61,547 nt of DNA from Bacillus sp. P14.5 (GCF_003316765.1 NZ_NIJF01000052.1:1-61547), one strand, 5' to 3'; counted from the stretch's first letter, positions 26,718-35,754 are shown. Notes: generated by a model not told the origin, from the letters alone. Numbers and translations: made by a program.

Positions 26718-28076
26718 CTACATCAAAGACTTAATAAAAAATGAAGCAATGCCAAAGTAAATCAAGAGAGACAGGATATCATTGATGGTCGTGATCAGTG
26801 GTCCCGATGCTACAGCTGGATCCACTTTCAATTTATATAGTATCAAGGGAATCACAGTACCGGCCATTGTCCCGATAATCAGCGTCAGCAAAAGGGATGT
26901 ACCCACAACAAACCCAAGGATGATACTTCCCTGCCACACATAAGCGATCGCCGCAATCAAAAGAGAACAGGTAATGCCGATAATAATGGCAACCCAGAAT
27001 TCACGGCCGATCAGCTTCATTACGGTCTTTGTGTCAATATCACGCGAAGCTAGTCCCCGGACGACGACAGCCAAAGATTGTGTTCCGGTGTTGCCGGTCA
27101 TTCCGGCAATCATCGGCATGAAGAAGGCCAGAGCCACGGCTTGGGATAATGTCTCTTCAAAAGAAGCGATGATGCTTCCGGAGACCAAGCCGATAAATAG
27201 AAGAAGAATCAGCCATGGCAGTCGCCGGTAAGCAGCGACATGAGATTTAGTATCGAAATCAATGGCTTTACCGGAAGCTGATAATTTTTCAATGTCTTCA
27301 TTGGCCTCCTGTATGACGACGTCGATAATATCATCAAATGTAATGATTCCTTTTAGTATTCCCCCTTCATCAATGACCGGTATGGCGAGAAAGTCATAGC
27401 GTTCAATGAGTCTCGCCGCTTCCTCCTGGTCAGTTTCCAGTCCGATTGAAATCACACGTGTATACATGATGTCTTTAATCATGTGTTCCGCTTCAGCCAG
27501 GAGCAGGTCCCTGTAGGAGACGACACCGACTAATTTTCGATCTTCATCCACTACATAAAGATAGTTAATCGTTTCCGCGAAGTCGGCGAAAGACTTTAGT
27601 TTTTCCACCGCTTCCCTGACAGAATAATAGTTCCGTATCCAGACAAACCGGTTTGTCATCAAGCGGCCTGCTGTTTCCGGCGGGTAATTCATCATGTCCT
27701 GGACAATTGAAGACTCTTCTGCTGTCATGCCGGACAGGAATTGTTCAACTCTCCCTGGTGACAGGTTATCGAGCAATGAAGCGATATCATCATTGTCCAT
27801 ATCGTCTAGAACCTTGCCGGACCGTTCTTTTCCAACTTTTTGCAATGCGGCAAATTGTTCATCGGGGGTAAGTTCCTGAATCATATCCGCCAGAACGGGT
27901 ATGGTTAATTGTAGGAGAAATCGAGTCTGGTGCTTTTCGGGAAGACTCGTATAAATAGAAGCCATATCATACGGCTGCAGCTCTTCGATGATCTGCTGGA
28001 GGTCATTTTTCCTGCCATCTTTAAGTGCTTTGATTGTCAGCAGAGTCAGTTGGTCTTGAGGCAATGTTTTCAGCAT
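26718..28076 (-). CDS. mgtE: Magnesium transporter MgtE
   Basis: A 452-aa Mg2+ channel: N-terminal superhelical MgtE_N domain (to ~residue 130), paired CBS domains (~138-255; MMNYPPETAGRLMTN, YLYVVDEDRKLVGVVS, IPVIDEGGILKGIITFDD) and five membrane helices with the pore motif PMIAGMTGNTGTQS (~318-331). The CBS domains sense cytosolic Mg2+. RBS GAGGGCGG. The spacer to the divergent neighbour is too short for an M-box riboswitch, which controls mgtE in B. subtilis. Confidence 0.95.
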   Translation of the reverse strand: MLKTLPQDQLTLLTIKALKDGRKNDLQQIIEELQPYDMASIYTSLPEKHQTRFLLQLTIPVLADMIQELTPDEQFAALQKVGKERSGKVLDDMDNDDIASLLDNLSPGRVEQFLSGMTAEESSIVQDMMNYPPETAGRLMTNRFVWIRNYYSVREAVEKLKSFADFAETINYLYVVDEDRKLVGVVSYRDLLLAEAEHMIKDIMYTRVISIGLETDQEEAARLIERYDFLAIPVIDEGGILKGIITFDDIIDVVIQEANEDIEKLSASGKAIDFDTKSHVAAYRRLPWLILLLFIGLVSGSIIASFEETLSQAVALAFFMPMIAGMTGNTGTQSLAVVVRGLASRDIDTKTVMKLIGREFWVAIIIGITCSLLIAAIAYVWQGSIILGFVVGTSLLLTLIIGTMAGTVIPLILYKLKVDPAVASGPLITTINDILSLLIYFGIASFFIKSLM

Positions 28077-28126
28077 AATCCGCCCTCTTTTCGGTAAAGG
28101 TTACATTTTCTATTATAATCATAAAC

Positions 28127-28156
28127 TTGATTGGAAAATTGTAATGATAATAAAAT
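28127..28156 (+). promoter_or_regulatory. Sigma-A type promoter of the 28.2-kb gene
   Basis: TTGATT at 28127-28132, 18-bp spacer, TAAAAT at 28151-28156. It lies upstream of the ATG at 28191, which argues against an ATG at 28131. Confidence 0.45.
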
Positions 28157-28190
28157 ATTATTTTCGCCAAAATTTGATAAAATTAACGTT

Positions 28191-29009
28191 ATGAACTTGG
28201 ATTCCAAAATAAGGGAAGTGGTACAACTGAAACAAAACGCCAATTTCAAAGACGTCATCTACGTACATCAAAATGAAGCGCTCCACTATGTGATGTCTTA
28301 CGGTCTGGAGTTTCGTGATTTTTCACAGAACCTGCCGAATCCCCTCAATAATTTGCTGATGATTAAGCATCAATTTGATCATGGCTCTTTCAATATAAAT
28401 ACAATGATGGAGTATACAAGTAAGAAAGAGGTCAGTAAATTAGCGGGTGATAATATATACAGTTACGGAGATTTCTGCTGGATCGACTTTGAAGAAGTGG
28501 ACGGTCTCGACCAGCTGAACGGACAGGAGCTTGCTGAAATCCTTTATTTGGGCCATACCAAACAAAGCCTCAATTCTCCTTTCTATTCAAAATTGAATAA
28601 CCGTTTCGTCTACCTGGCGCATGACGACGGATGGTTCAATAAAATTTATTACCGCTATACCAATGACTTTTACTGCATGCTGGGGAACTCCATTTCGAAT
28701 AAGCTTCTGCATCAAAAGGGAGACAAATCGCTTAAACGCCTCCTTCCAAGCCAAAAGATCACAAATCTTCCGCCGATTCCAACAGAAGTGATTTACACAC
28801 TCAAGGATAAGATTAAAGAGGGAGTGGCCATTTCTCTTGAAAAAACAGTCAAAGGGAGAGGAAGCCTCAAGGTCCCGGTTTGGGTAATGGGCGACTATCT
28901 GCATATGGATTCCATGTACGAAGATTATCAGGTGCGTTCCGCCAAACAGCCCTACGCGTACTTCGTTTTTGATAAAAAAGCCAAAGAGTGGAGCCTCTAT
29001 ATCAACTAA
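28191..29009 (+). CDS. Conserved-looking hypothetical protein (272 aa)
   Basis: A soluble, aromatic-rich protein starting MNLDSKIREVVQLKQNANFKD. I choose 28191 because a sigma-A type -10 ends at 28156, so the in-frame ATG at 28131 would lie upstream of the transcript start. RBS is weak. Segments such as YGDFCWIDFEEVDGLDQLNG and VYLAHDDGWFNKIYYRY look like a folded globular domain, but I recall no family. Divergent from mgtE; a terminator follows at once. Confidence 0.7.
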   Translation: MNLDSKIREVVQLKQNANFKDVIYVHQNEALHYVMSYGLEFRDFSQNLPNPLNNLLMIKHQFDHGSFNINTMMEYTSKKEVSKLAGDNIYSYGDFCWIDFEEVDGLDQLNGQELAEILYLGHTKQSLNSPFYSKLNNRFVYLAHDDGWFNKIYYRYTNDFYCMLGNSISNKLLHQKGDKSLKRLLPSQKITNLPPIPTEVIYTLKDKIKEGVAISLEKTVKGRGSLKVPVWVMGDYLHMDSMYEDYQVRSAKQPYAYFVFDKKAKEWSLYIN

Positions 29010-29046
29010 AAAACCAGATTAAGCCCGGGCTTAATCTGGTTTTTTA
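29010..29046 (+). terminator. Terminator of the 28.2-kb gene
   Basis: AAACCAGATTAAGCCC/GGGCTTAATCTGGTTT perfect stem, then TTTT. Confidence 0.92.
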
Positions 29047-29100
29047 ATGCTTTAGTGCGCGAAAAGGGACTGTCCCTTTTCAGGCATTAAAGCGTTAAAG
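29046..29100. repeat. GGGACNGTCCC-type palindromic element (copy 4)
   Basis: GAAAAGGGAC, one T, GTCCCTTTTC form the core; AATGC/GCATT and TTTA/TAAA flank it. It lies between the terminator and the 25-bp array. Confidence 0.75.
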
Positions 29101-29117
29101 TGAGAGGTCCTGAGAAA

Positions 29118-29382
29118 CTGAGCCAGGCTCAAAAGGCGTGAACTGAGCCAGGCTCAAAAAGCAGGAATTGAGCCAGGCTCAAAAGGCGTGAACTGAGCCA
29201 GGCTCAAAAAGCAGGAATTGAGCCAGGCTCAAAAGGCGTGAACTGAGCCAGGCTCAAAAGCGTAAACTGAGCCAGGCTCAAAAGGCGTAAACTGAGCCAG
29301 GCTCAAAAGGCGTGAACTGAGCCAGGCTCAAAAACAGAAACTGAGCCAGGCTCAAAAAACAGAAACTGAGCCAGGCTCAACC
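29118..29382. repeat. Array of eleven 25-bp units, core GAGCCAGGCTC
   Basis: GAGCCAGGCTC starts at 29120, 29145, 29170, 29195, 29220, 29245, 29269, 29294, 29319, 29343 and 29368, a 24-25 bp period. The core TTGAGCCAGGCTCAA is palindromic; short linkers are of two alternating kinds (AAAGGCGTGAAC and AAAAGCAGGAAT). Linkers are too short and too alike for CRISPR spacers. Confidence 0.95.
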
Positions 29383-29389
29383 ACCCGGG

Positions 29390-29959
29390 TCAACCCCTCA
29401 AAAACCCAGGCTTCTTCTCTTCCCATTCTTCTCGGAGAATGCCCATCCGGATGGAATCGTAGTATTCTCCATTATAATACCGGCATTTTCGCAACCTTCC
29501 CTCGAGAATCATGCCGACTTTCTCCGCTGCTTTCATCATCCGCTCGTTGCCCGACCAGGTGGTTATGCCGACCCGGGGGATATCGAGGGTCTGGAAAAGA
29601 TGCTCCACCCATATCGCCAAAGCTTCTGTTCCGAATCCGCCATTCCAGTAGTCGGGGCGGTATATCCCGATGCCGGCTTCCAGCCATTTGGTATCTTGGT
29701 TTTCCCAGTAATAATTGACGGTGCCAATGATAATATCATCAACCAGGATCACCATTCTCTGGTTGTCTCTTCCGTCTTTGATTTTTTTGGCCGTGCCTTT
29801 TATGTAAGACTTATAGTTTGGCCTGCTGAAGGGAAAATAAGGAGCATCCCAGTCTTTCCATTCTGGAGGAGTACCATCTTCACCGTAAATCAGCTTAAAT
29901 AACTCCGGCAGATCTTCCGGCTCTGTCATTCTCAATGTCACTTTAGGTCCTATAATCAT
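29390..29959 (-). CDS. GNAT-family N-acetyltransferase (RimJ/RimL type)
   Basis: A 189-aa acetyltransferase: MIIGPKVTLRMTEPEDLPEL, acetyl-CoA loop GIYRPDYWNGGFGTEAL (residues ~97-113), motif B PRVGITTWSGNERMMKAAEKVGM and the end EGRLRKCRYYNGEYYDSIRMGIL are typical. The family acetylates protein N-termini or small amines; substrate unknown. The stop lies within a few bases of the 25-bp array. Confidence 0.85.
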   Translation of the reverse strand: MIIGPKVTLRMTEPEDLPELFKLIYGEDGTPPEWKDWDAPYFPFSRPNYKSYIKGTAKKIKDGRDNQRMVILVDDIIIGTVNYYWENQDTKWLEAGIGIYRPDYWNGGFGTEALAIWVEHLFQTLDIPRVGITTWSGNERMMKAAEKVGMILEGRLRKCRYYNGEYYDSIRMGILREEWEEKKPGFLRG

Positions 29960-30056
29960 GATTCTATCTCTCCTAGTTACCTGTACTGTAATCAGAAAAT
30001 TACTTCTACTTATATTTAACCATATATGGCTTTGTCTCTAAAGAAAAGGGCATTTT

Positions 30057-30202
30057 TTAAAGGTTGTTTTTGTAAATATTGTGTCTGTTTAATAGTACTC
30101 CAGGCGCTGGCTGCTGGAACTAGACGTTCTGCTCCAATCCTTCCAGGTAAAAAAGGGGAGGAGGATAAAATAGTATTAAAAAGCAACAATCTCTTAAAAG
30201 GA
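30057..30202. repeat. MITE-like element, copy 1
   Basis: Left end AAAGGTTGTTTTTGTAAATA, right end AAAGCAACAATCTCTTAAAAG; the interior (CTCCAATCCTTC, GGGGAGGAGGATAAAATAG) recurs in the copy at 34.2 kb. Ends are imperfect inverted repeats. No coding capacity. Confidence 0.65.
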
Positions 30203-30256
30203 ATCAAGGTGTAAAGATCGAATAATGAAAGAGAACTCAACAAAAGGAGGATTATA

Positions 30257-30637
30257 ATGAACCTTAAATTAGGCTATATCATTTTGTATGTAGAAAGTCT
30301 TGAGAATACCATACGCTTTTACAGGGATTTACTTGGTTTGAAGGTAAAAATGGAGGCAGGGACTTATATAGAGCTTGAAACGGGAGGAACCACTCTTTCT
30401 TTCAATACTAGAGAATCCGGGAGAGAAATCACAGGATTGCCGATTCCGGACGAGAAACGCAGAGAACAAACTTTTGAAATCGGTCTGGTCACAGAGGATG
30501 TCCGCGGAATTGTTGAAAAGCTGAGGAGTGAAGGAGTGGCTGTCCTGCTGGAACCGACAGAAAAACCTTGGGGACAAGTGGTTGCTTACGTTGAAGACCC
30601 AGACGGACATTATATAGAGATTTGCACACCGCTATAA
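30257..30637 (+). CDS. VOC (glyoxalase/bleomycin resistance) family protein
   Basis: A 126-aa vicinal-oxygen-chelate protein made of two beta-alpha-beta-beta-beta units: LGYIILYVESLENTIRFYRD ... YIELETGG and FEIGLVTEDVRGIVEKL ... YVEDPDGHYIEICTP. The metal-ligand Glu near the end (HYIEI) is present. The class includes glyoxalases, dioxygenases and drug-binding proteins; the activity cannot be told apart here. RBS AAAGGAGG. Confidence 0.88.
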   Translation: MNLKLGYIILYVESLENTIRFYRDLLGLKVKMEAGTYIELETGGTTLSFNTRESGREITGLPIPDEKRREQTFEIGLVTEDVRGIVEKLRSEGVAVLLEPTEKPWGQVVAYVEDPDGHYIEICTPL

Positions 30638-30753
30638 AAACTAAACTTCGATGATATGGGAAAGACTTGGGAAGGCGCCTGCTCATGTGAAAGACTGCAT
30701 GTAATCCAAAACGCTTGCTCTTGTGAGAGTTATGATAAAAATTTTATAAGATG

Positions 30754-30787
30754 AAAAGGACGAAATTATAACCGGTTCGTCCTTTTT
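30754..30787 (+). terminator. Terminator between VOC and tgl
   Basis: AAAAGGACGAA/TTCGTCCTTTTT stem. Confidence 0.8.
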
Positions 30788-30908
30788 CTGATGTCTTCGT
30801 ATCAAACCTGCAGGGAAAGCAGGCAGTTTCCATATAAGATCACATTTTAACACCCGGCAGGAATACGATAGGTAGTAACAAAATCATTAAGCTGGGATGG
30901 GATATCTC

Positions 30909-31748
30909 ATGATAGAAGTAGCAGGGAGGCCGGTTCAGCAGGTGGGATCATTGAACCTGGAGAGCATCGAAGAAGAAATCGCAAAGAGAATGCTGGATAC
31001 CAAAAGCGTGTATTCTTATCCTACAATGAAGGACCTATTATTTGAATTGCAAACCCGCAGGAATATGATCGAAAGTGCTAAGGAAATGAGCGGGACCAAA
31101 GTGGTGTTCACAACCTTTCAGTATGCTGCGTGCAACCCGGCCTATTGGGAATTGACGCCAGCTGGGGGGTTCAGGCTGCGGCCGGATGTGAGGCCGTCTG
31201 AAGCTGTGCAGGACATTTACAGTAACAGTGCTCTGTATGCCTTTGAATGTGCGACGGCCTGCATGATCATCTTTTATCATGCTGTATCGAAAAGTATCAG
31301 CCAATCATCCTTCGATTCTCTTTTTCAAGACATCTATTTATACAGCTGGCATGCTGACCCCGATCTAGCCATCAACACTTTCTACGGTGATCATTACCTG
31401 CCGGGGGATGTCGTCTATTTTAATAATCCTGACTATAGTTCAGAAAATCCCTGGTACAGAGGCGTGAACGCGGTTGTTCTGGAAGACGGGCAGTTTTTCG
31501 GGCATGGTTTCGGGATAAGCACCGCTGATAAAATGATAGAATTTCTAAATAGTGTCAGGAATCCGGATAGCAGCCAGCCAGCCTATTTATCAAGCTTGGT
31601 GACCAGGCTGACTTTTACCAACTTGATGCAGTACGGAGCTGCGCAGAGAAACAGAAAATTCAAACAGCACATCGTTGTTCATCACAACAAGAGCTCTATT
31701 TCCTGCATACGGCATCTTTCTTACCTTAATAAAGGGTTATTCACATAA
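30909..31748 (+). CDS. tgl: Protein-glutamine gamma-glutamyltransferase (spore coat)
   Basis: A 279-aa transglutaminase that cross-links coat proteins (epsilon-gamma-glutamyl-lysine bonds) during sporulation. The catalytic-site stretch YAFECATA (Cys114) matches B. subtilis Tgl Cys116, and PAYW, LYSWHADPD and FGHGFGI fit the fold. I start at 30909 (MIEVAG, like B. subtilis MIIVSG), not the ATG four codons earlier. The last ~35 residues after LTRLTFTNL, basic and His-rich, exceed the 245-aa B. subtilis protein. Confidence 0.92.
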   Translation: MIEVAGRPVQQVGSLNLESIEEEIAKRMLDTKSVYSYPTMKDLLFELQTRRNMIESAKEMSGTKVVFTTFQYAACNPAYWELTPAGGFRLRPDVRPSEAVQDIYSNSALYAFECATACMIIFYHAVSKSISQSSFDSLFQDIYLYSWHADPDLAINTFYGDHYLPGDVVYFNNPDYSSENPWYRGVNAVVLEDGQFFGHGFGISTADKMIEFLNSVRNPDSSQPAYLSSLVTRLTFTNLMQYGAAQRNRKFKQHIVVHHNKSSISCIRHLSYLNKGLFT

Positions 31749-31848
31749 ACAAGGCGTTCACCCATTTTTAAGGTTGACGGGCTCATAATCCGGTACTGCG
31801 GAGTATGATAACTAGTGATAAATATGCCCTATAAGGAAGTGAATTAGA

Positions 31849-32052
31849 ATGTATGGAAATGCAAATGCAGCACCTGTAATGGGAGCTAACGTGAATATGG
31901 CTCCAACTGCTGTTTCTCCGGCGTATACTTCGCCAGCTTATGGTTATTGTGCTCCAGTGGCTCCAGCCCGCGGATATGGAGACTTTGTATTGATTGTGGT
32001 GTTGTTCATCCTGTTGATCATCGTTGGCGCATCCTTCATCCCTAAGTGCTAA
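31849..32052 (+). CDS. YjcZ-family sporulation peptide
   Basis: A 67-aa peptide: a Pro/Ala/Tyr-rich N-half, then one hydrophobic helix GYGDFVLIVVLFILLIIVGAS and the tail FIPKC, the YjcZ signature. These small membrane peptides are made in sporulating Bacillus cells. RBS GGAAGTG. A terminator follows. It lies downstream of tgl, another sporulation gene, but separated by 100 bp. Confidence 0.85.
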   Translation: MYGNANAAPVMGANVNMAPTAVSPAYTSPAYGYCAPVAPARGYGDFVLIVVLFILLIIVGASFIPKC

Positions 32053-32062
32053 TATAAAAAAC

Positions 32063-32103
32063 ACAAAAATCCCTGTACAATTCCTTTGTGCAGGGATTTT
32101 TGT
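32063..32103 (+). terminator. Terminator of the YjcZ gene
   Basis: ACAAAAATCCCTG/CAGGGATTTTTGT stem, T-rich on both sides. Confidence 0.88.
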
Positions 32104-32381
32104 ATCGGACTCGCTTGTTGAATATTAGTGCTCTATTTTGAAAAAAAGCCTTAAATCCCCTGAAAGTGAATTCAGGAGCAGAATTTCTGTTCAGCTGTTT
32201 GAAGGTGGCATTGTAGGCCAGATGGCAGCAGACCTGCCTCAAAATGATATAATTAAAAAATTCTGTCTCAGTTCGGAATAATACAACGTCCTCAGAACTT
32301 ATTTTTTTCATATAAGACGTATAGTGATGGAAAATGAAGATAACTGAAGTAAAACCTGTTAATTACCGCTTACATAACCTC

Positions 32382-32410
32382 TTGTGTAGTTTCACAATAA
32401 AAGGTATGAT
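32382..32410 (+). promoter_or_regulatory. Candidate sigma-A promoter of the SulP gene
   Basis: TTGTGT at 32382-32387, 17-bp spacer, TATGAT at 32405-32410. This leaves a ~170-nt leader before the TTG start; I see no known riboswitch in it. The remaining spacer (32104-32381) shows no gene. Confidence 0.45.
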
Positions 32411-32584
32411 TACTCATGTTTTGGTCGGTGTCTTTTCTATGGGAAAAGAAAAATTTTAATAGAATGCTGGTTTCGTATCATTTGCTGCTGCGGCTGGGGA
32501 TTTTTCCTGGTGGTAAGGATTAAATGGACCGCTGTATGCCTGCAAATAACAGGTACGAAAAGAGCATGGAAAGAGGTGCAGATT

Positions 32585-34054
32585 TTGTTCAAAAACTATA
32601 AAACTGAATGGTTTGGCAATATCAGGGGAGATGTCCTTGCCGGTATCGTCGTTGCTTTGGCTTTGATTCCGGAAGCGATTGCGTTTTCCATCATTGCGGG
32701 TGTCGATCCGATGGTAGGTTTATATGCTTCCTTCTGTATTGCTGTTGTGATTGCTTTTGTCGGTGGACGCCCTGGAATGATTTCAGCCGCGACCGGTGCG
32801 ATGGCGTTGCTGATGGTTACGTTAGTCGCAGATCATGGGCTTCAATACCTTTTTGCCGCGACCATTTTAACCGGGGTCCTTCAGATTCTTTTCGGTGTAT
32901 TCAAGCTGGGAAGATTCATGAAATTTATTCCTCGTTCCGTGATGGTGGGATTCGTAAACGCCCTTGCCATTTTGATTTTCATGGCGCAGGTTCCCCACTT
33001 TTTAGGTGAAGGCATGATGGTGTATGCTCTGATTGCTGGTGCGCTTGCCATTATTTATGTTCTTCCTAGATTTACGAAGGTTGTTCCATCTCCGCTCATT
33101 GCCATCATCGTTATCTCGATGATTGTTATCTTTGGGGGATTAGGCGTCAAAACGGTGGGCGATATGGGAGAGTTGACCAGGTCTCTGCCACTATTCCTAG
33201 TGCCGGAAATTCCGTTCAACTTTGAAACGCTGGCTATCATTTTCCCTTATTCAATTGCCTTGGCGATGGTCGGGCTTCTTGAATCCTTGTTAACTGCTTC
33301 GATTGTCGATGATATGACAGACACAGCAAGTGATAAGAATCAAGAAAGTAAAGGACAGGGGATCGCAAACATCGTCGCCGGCTTCTTCGGCGGTATGGCA
33401 GGCTGTGCCATGATAGGCCAGTCGGTCATCAATGTTAAATCAGGCGGACGCGGACGTTTATCTGCCTTAGTGGCAGGGGTGTTCCTGATGTTCCTTATCC
33501 TGGTGCTCGGCGATCTTGTGGTGCAAATTCCGATGGCGGCATTAGTCGGGGTCATGATCATGGTTTCAATCGGTACTTTTGACTGGGGTTCATTGAAGTC
33601 TCTGAAAAAAGCACCGATCACTGACTCGTTGGTCATGGTCGTGACGGTTTCAGTTGTAGTCGTTACTCATGATTTGTCTAAGGGTGTATTTGCGGGTATT
33701 ATTTTGAGCGCTATATTCTTCGCGGCGAAAATCTCGGAAGTACATGTTCACTCATTTATTGAGAAGACAACCGGGAAAAGAGTTTACCAGGTAACAGGAC
33801 AGATTTTCTTTGCGTCTGTCACGGACCTGATTGCATCATTTGATTATAATGAAAATGCAGAGAAGGTAGAAATAGATCTTAGCAAAGCGCATATTTGGGA
33901 TGATTCGGGTGTCAATGCGATTGACCGGATTGTGCTCAAGCTGAGAGCATCAGGCGCATCGGTTACGCTGAAAGGCATGAACGAGGCAAGCTCGAATCTT
34001 ATAGACAAACTGGCTGTCCACGATAAAGAAGGCGCAAAACTTTCTGGGCATTAA
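32585..34054 (+). CDS. SulP-family inorganic anion transporter
   Basis: A 489-aa membrane protein of the SLC26/SulP family: sulfate-transporter core (~10-14 helices; [65 protein letters not shown]) and a C-terminal STAS domain (from ~residue 395). Bacterial members move bicarbonate, sulfate or other anions with Na+ or H+; the substrate is not decidable. I start at TTG 32585 (MFKNYKTEW), 6 nt after GAGGTG; the upstream 25 codons lack an RBS. Confidence 0.9.
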   Translation: MFKNYKTEWFGNIRGDVLAGIVVALALIPEAIAFSIIAGVDPMVGLYASFCIAVVIAFVGGRPGMISAATGAMALLMVTLVADHGLQYLFAATILTGVLQILFGVFKLGRFMKFIPRSVMVGFVNALAILIFMAQVPHFLGEGMMVYALIAGALAIIYVLPRFTKVVPSPLIAIIVISMIVIFGGLGVKTVGDMGELTRSLPLFLVPEIPFNFETLAIIFPYSIALAMVGLLESLLTASIVDDMTDTASDKNQESKGQGIANIVAGFFGGMAGCAMIGQSVINVKSGGRGRLSALVAGVFLMFLILVLGDLVVQIPMAALVGVMIMVSIGTFDWGSLKSLKKAPITDSLVMVVTVSVVVVTHDLSKGVFAGIILSAIFFAAKISEVHVHSFIEKTTGKRVYQVTGQIFFASVTDLIASFDYNENAEKVEIDLSKAHIWDDSGVNAIDRIVLKLRASGASVTLKGMNEASSNLIDKLAVHDKEGAKLSGH

Positions 34055-34106
34055 TAGATAAAAAGACTGTTCTTTTACGGATAACCGGGAAACATTAAGG
34101 TGCAAA

Positions 34107-34148
34107 GCGCGCTGTGAATTCACTTCTGAATTTGCAGTGCGTTTTTTT
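34107..34148 (+). terminator. Terminator of the SulP gene
   Basis: GCGCGCTG-GAATTC and GAATT-CAGTGCG arms, then seven T. Confidence 0.85.
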
Positions 34149-34221
34149 ATTGGCAAATTTCCTTATCGTAAGTTAAATATTTATGAATTAGTAAAAGTCT
34201 TAATGAGTAACCAAGTATATT

Positions 34222-34424
34222 TAAAAGGCTGTTTTCGCAAAGATTGTGGCTGTTTAAAAGGAATGGATTTCCGCTCCAAGCGCGCGACCCCGAGGGGCTA
34301 GGCGCTGCAACTAGACGACCGCTACTCCCGCAGGAGGTCGCACGCCTCCCGCTCCAATCCTTCTACGTAAAAGGGGAGGAGGATAAAATAGCATTAAAAA
34401 GCAACAGCCTCTCAGAAAAGAGCC
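34222..34424. repeat. MITE-like element, copy 2, with GC-rich insert
   Basis: Left end AAAAGGCTGTTTTCGCAAAG then ATTGTGGCTGTTT; right end AAAAAGCAACAGCCTCTCAG then AAAAGAGCC. Between them is a GC-rich block (GACCCCGAGGGGCTAGGCGC, GCAGGAGGTCGCACGCCTCC) of the dispersed Bacillus repeat type, absent from the shorter copy at 30.06 kb. The shared right half is nearly identical to that copy. Confidence 0.7.
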
Positions 34425-34429
34425 ATTTA

Positions 34430-34622
34430 AAAATAAGGGGAATTTTTCCCGTTAAGATGCAAAATAGAACTCTATTCAAGTTAAATAAGGGTAATTTTTC
34501 CCCTTAAGCCGAGTAAAAGAAACCATTTTCGCCGGTTTTTAAGCATATAGAGGGAATTTCTCCCTCTATTTAAGCTGTTTTGGGTGCGATTTTCTTAAAT
34601 AAGGGGAAATTTTCCCTTTATT
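34430..34622. repeat. AT-flanked palindrome array B (four copies)
   Basis: Four palindromes of the type ATAAGGGGAAtTTTTCCC, centred near 34442, 34494, 34558 and 34609 (spacing ~52, 64, 51 bp), the same number and spacing pattern as array A at 15.77 kb. It lies directly after the MITE-like copy. Confidence 0.88.
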
Positions 34623-34944
34623 ACAGGCGTTGTTTAGGGGCGTTGTTGTTTACCTATTGAAGCGTCCAGCCCCGCTGAGAGGCTCACCGGCCGCCCCGCG
34701 GAGCCCCGCACCTGAATCGGAAATCAGCAAGACCATCTCATTAAGAGTAGCAGCGGGGATTCCCTCACACCAGAAACTATACTCCCTTTTAGTTTCATTA
34801 CTGAAATCTTTAATGCGACACAAAACCAGGAAGAAAGACGTATAGTATTGCAAAGTTAGATAAAAAAGACAAAAAGTCGGGAAAAAAGGATATTTTTATA
34901 AAAGTATTCATTTGATAAAATAAAAGAAAAAGAGGTGTTGAGGG
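34623..34944. other. Spacer before uspA with GC-rich repeat remnant
   Basis: 34640-34725 is GC-rich (CCAGCCCCGCTGAGAGGCTC, GCCCCGCGGAGCCCCGC), probably another dispersed-repeat remnant. The rest is AT-rich. No gene seen; overlapping open frames lack RBS and family. Confidence 0.45.
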
Positions 34945-35361
34945 ATGAAATCGATACTGCTGGCATCTGACGGATCGCCCCATGCTAGCAAAGCGGCGGA
35001 GCATGTGGCAGCCCTTCTGAAAGGCAATGCGGATTATAGATTGATGGTCGTGCATGTTATCGATCATGAAGCATCCAAGCATGATGCCTGGCTCGGTATG
35101 AATCCCGGAGCAAGGCATAAGGAGCGGGAAGAAAAGCTAAAGCCGGTCTCGAGAGTTCTGGAACAAGCGGGAATCGCCTATTCTGTCAATCTGACAAGAG
35201 GAGATCCTGCCGAAGAAATCATCACTTGTGCCGAAAAAGAAAACATGAATATGATTGTGATTGGCAGCAGAGGATTAAATGCCGTGCAGGAACTTGTGCT
35301 GGGAAGCGTCAGCCATAAAGTCGTGCAAAAAGCTGACAGGCCTGTCCTGGTGGTAAAGTGA
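34945..35361 (+). CDS. Universal stress protein (UspA family)
   Basis: A 138-aa single Usp domain: MKSILLASDGSPHASKAAEH at the start and the ATP-binding end IVIGSRGLNAVQELVLGSVS (G-x2-G-x9-G-S pattern), finishing DRPVLVVK. Cytoplasmic nucleotide-binding stress protein of undefined mechanism. RBS AGAGGTGTTGAGGG. No sigma-B promoter is evident within 100 bp. Confidence 0.92.
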   Translation: MKSILLASDGSPHASKAAEHVAALLKGNADYRLMVVHVIDHEASKHDAWLGMNPGARHKEREEKLKPVSRVLEQAGIAYSVNLTRGDPAEEIITCAEKENMNMIVIGSRGLNAVQELVLGSVSHKVVQKADRPVLVVK

Positions 35362-35399
35362 CAGTCACCACCCGGAATATGCTGGAATTTGTCGAACTC

Positions 35400-35456
35400 T
35401 TTAACACAGTAACGCACTGCAAGGGACCGTCCCTTTCAGTGCGTTGCTGTGTTAAA
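35400..35456. repeat. GGGACNGTCCC-type palindromic element (copy 5)
   Basis: An almost uninterrupted 28-bp stem: TTTAACACAGTAACGCACTG, AAGGGAC, one C, GTCCCTT, CAGTGCGTTGCTGTGTTAAA. The outer arm differs wholly from the other copies while the core stays. Confidence 0.88.
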
Positions 35457-35754
35457 ATGTCTTTCGCTTTGATCAGGAATAGCTCAAGCGCAATTCTCTC
35501 ATAATAAGCATGTTTGATGGGGGATGTACGGAGGGTATATTTTACATGCGCCTGAAAAGCAGGTAGCGGGACATTCATCTTAATACATAGGTTAATAACA
35601 TAAATTATATACATTTCATATGCTAAGCGGCTCATTCAGTCACAAAGCGAAATCAATGAAACACTTATTTTGCTTTTCCTGAATAATCCTTCTTCCGCTT
35701 TTATGCGAAAGTGATAAAATAGAAACATCTTACTTCTTCATTGGAGGCTATACT
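35457..35754. other. Spacer upstream of ddl
   Basis: No gene seen. A GATAAAAT -10-like box lies at ~35711. The minus-strand frame at 35309-35635 covers the palindrome and has no RBS. Confidence 0.35.

Noticed and set aside
28077..28190. M-box magnesium riboswitch before mgtE
   Set aside because: The spacer is only 114 bp and contains the divergent promoter; no M-box motifs are visible.
29118..29382. CRISPR array
   Set aside because: Repeats are regular, but linkers are ~14 bp and nearly identical; no cas genes in the window.
32411..32584. Riboswitch in the SulP leader
   Set aside because: A long leader with some pairing, but no motif of a known class could be recognised.
34244..34507. 87-aa frame across the MITE-like copy and array B
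   Set aside because: Runs through two repeat families and has no RBS.
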